A stretch of DNA of 59,716 nucleotides. It comes from Candidatus Rokuibacteriota bacterium (GTDB lineage Bacteria > Methylomirabilota > Methylomirabilia > Rokubacteriales > CSP1-6). The translations under genes were made by a program, and so were the position numbers. The notes under the pieces were generated by a model. That model was not told the DNA's origin. It worked only from the letters and a program-made list of their open reading frames with translations, and ran no database searches. The stretch spans positions 1-59,716 of the forward strand of contig QHSL01000077.1 of the NCBI GenBank assembly GCA_003220435.1, written 5' to 3'. Shown in pieces: positions 59,284 through 59,716 of this stretch (positions are counted from its first letter, which is position 1; every line of letters begins with the position of its first letter).

Positions 59284-59716
59284 GCATCAGGGAGAGCAGC
59301 CCGGCGAGATCGCGGGGACCCGCGCCGACCAGATAGAGGTTGAACCAGGCGTTGCCCTCGAGGCGCAGCGCGAGTGGCGTCAGCGCCTCGGCGGCGGGTA
59401 CCAGCGTGCCGACGTCGAGGAGCCGCGCGCCTCGCGGCGGCACGGCCACCAGCCGCGCCGCGCCGGGCGAGCCGTCCCAGTGGGCGACCACGCGGATGCG
59501 GTTCGTGACGTTCGAGAGGTTGAGGAGCAGCACGTGCGAGCGGCCGTCGCGCCCGGAGTACGCGTACTGGTCCCGAACGAACGCCGGGACCGTGCGGCCG
59601 AACGGCGCCAGCAGCCGGCCGAGGACGGCGAACAGGATGCGCACCCTGAGGGGATAGGTCTCGACGAACTCGAAGCGCCCGTGGGTCGCCGTGTAGCTCC
59701 CGCCATCCGAGACCGT
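59273..59716 (-). CDS. Hypothetical protein (partial, N-terminus beyond window)
   Basis: The frame is open to the right edge, so only the C-terminal 147 residues are visible. They include GSYTATHGRFEFVETYPLRV, a short hydrophobic stretch (RILFAVLGRLLAPFG) and a beta-rich end (SHVLLLNLSNVTNRIRVVAH, then GNAWFNLYLVGAGPRDLAGL). An internal GTG at 59644 could also start a shorter product. No family recognised; it pairs with the next gene. Confidence 0.55.
   Translation of the reverse strand, partial: TVSDGGSYTATHGRFEFVETYPLRVRILFAVLGRLLAPFGRTVPAFVRDQYAYSGRDGRSHVLLLNLSNVTNRIRVVAHWDGSPGAARLVAVPPRGARLLDVGTLVPAAEALTPLALRLEGNAWFNLYLVGAGPRDLAGLLSLMHVK

Overview
The window is a high-GC, gene-dense bacterial chromosome segment. 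Many starts are GTG or TTG, and neighbouring genes are very often linked by 4-base NTGA overlaps. The gene content (peptide-type ABC transporters, CoA-linked catabolic enzymes, a DUF1501/DUF1800 pair, a lipoprotein, an ECF sigma/anti-sigma pair and a very large surface-glycan locus) fits an uncultured Gram-negative soil or subsurface bacterium. Candidatus Rokubacteria/Methylomirabilota or a deltaproteobacterium-like lineage would fit; that placement is inference, because no rRNA or other marker lies in the window. I see no tRNA, rRNA, CRISPR array or transposase.

Left part (1-14.6 kb), housekeeping and accessory genes. A minus-strand dppB-C-D-type transporter operon (1-1980) is read from a near-consensus sigma-70 promoter at 2038-2065. 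Then come a plsC-like acyltransferase (+), and a minus-strand run of a D-2-hydroxyacid dehydrogenase, a BamE-like lipoprotein, an internally deleted CaiB remnant and a crotonase-family protein. Next is a minus-strand envelope/stress operon (ECF sigma, zinc-binding anti-sigma, small secreted protein, DUF3106 repeat protein, DUF1800 lipoprotein, Tat-exported DUF1501 protein). A second minus run (DUF1054, HAD phosphatase, TPMT-like methyltransferase, ParB-domain protein, SDR) lies downstream of a second good sigma-70 promoter at 14741-14769.

Middle (14.8-31.8 kb). A GT4 glycosyltransferase, a BFD-type ferredoxin and an NDP-sugar epimerase (probably leaderless) precede a plus-strand SBP-permease-permease transporter operon. 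Its two permease genes are separated by three 87-bp tandem repeats that are open in all six frames. After a YjbQ-family gene, glycan genes take over: three paralogous GT39/ArnT-type membrane glycosyltransferases, a CDP-paratose 2-epimerase homologue, two zinc-ribbon methyltransferases, a GT2 enzyme and a B12-type radical SAM enzyme.

Right part (31.8-58.6 kb), the most interesting region. Two long operons diverge from one 97-bp gap (42195-42291) that carries a perfect 7+7 inverted repeat. The leftward operon (42194 to 31783, 11 genes) encodes an NDP-sugar epimerase, a nucleotidyltransferase-PfkB kinase fusion in reversed HldE order, a GmhA-like SIS isomerase, a SPASM-like radical SAM protein, an E1-alpha/E1-beta thiamine-diphosphate enzyme without E2/E3, a B12-type radical SAM protein, a membrane hydrolase-like protein, a GT2 and two related small membrane proteins. 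The rightward operon (42292 to 58582, 15 genes) begins with a MarR-EPS-type regulator. It continues with an MsbA-like exporter, a 59-residue acidic protein, a DUF115/Maf-like protein, a B12-type radical SAM protein, a Gfo/Idh/MocA oxidoreductase and a nonulosonic-acid pathway (NeuA, NeuD, capsule-type glycosyltransferase, NeuB, NeuC, CBS-nucleotidyltransferase, UDP-sugar dehydrogenase, SDR, LegC aminotransferase). The two operons plausibly make, activate, export and attach a glycan containing a sialic/legionaminic-type acid and a second, unrecognised sugar. Two minus-strand genes of unknown function close the window.
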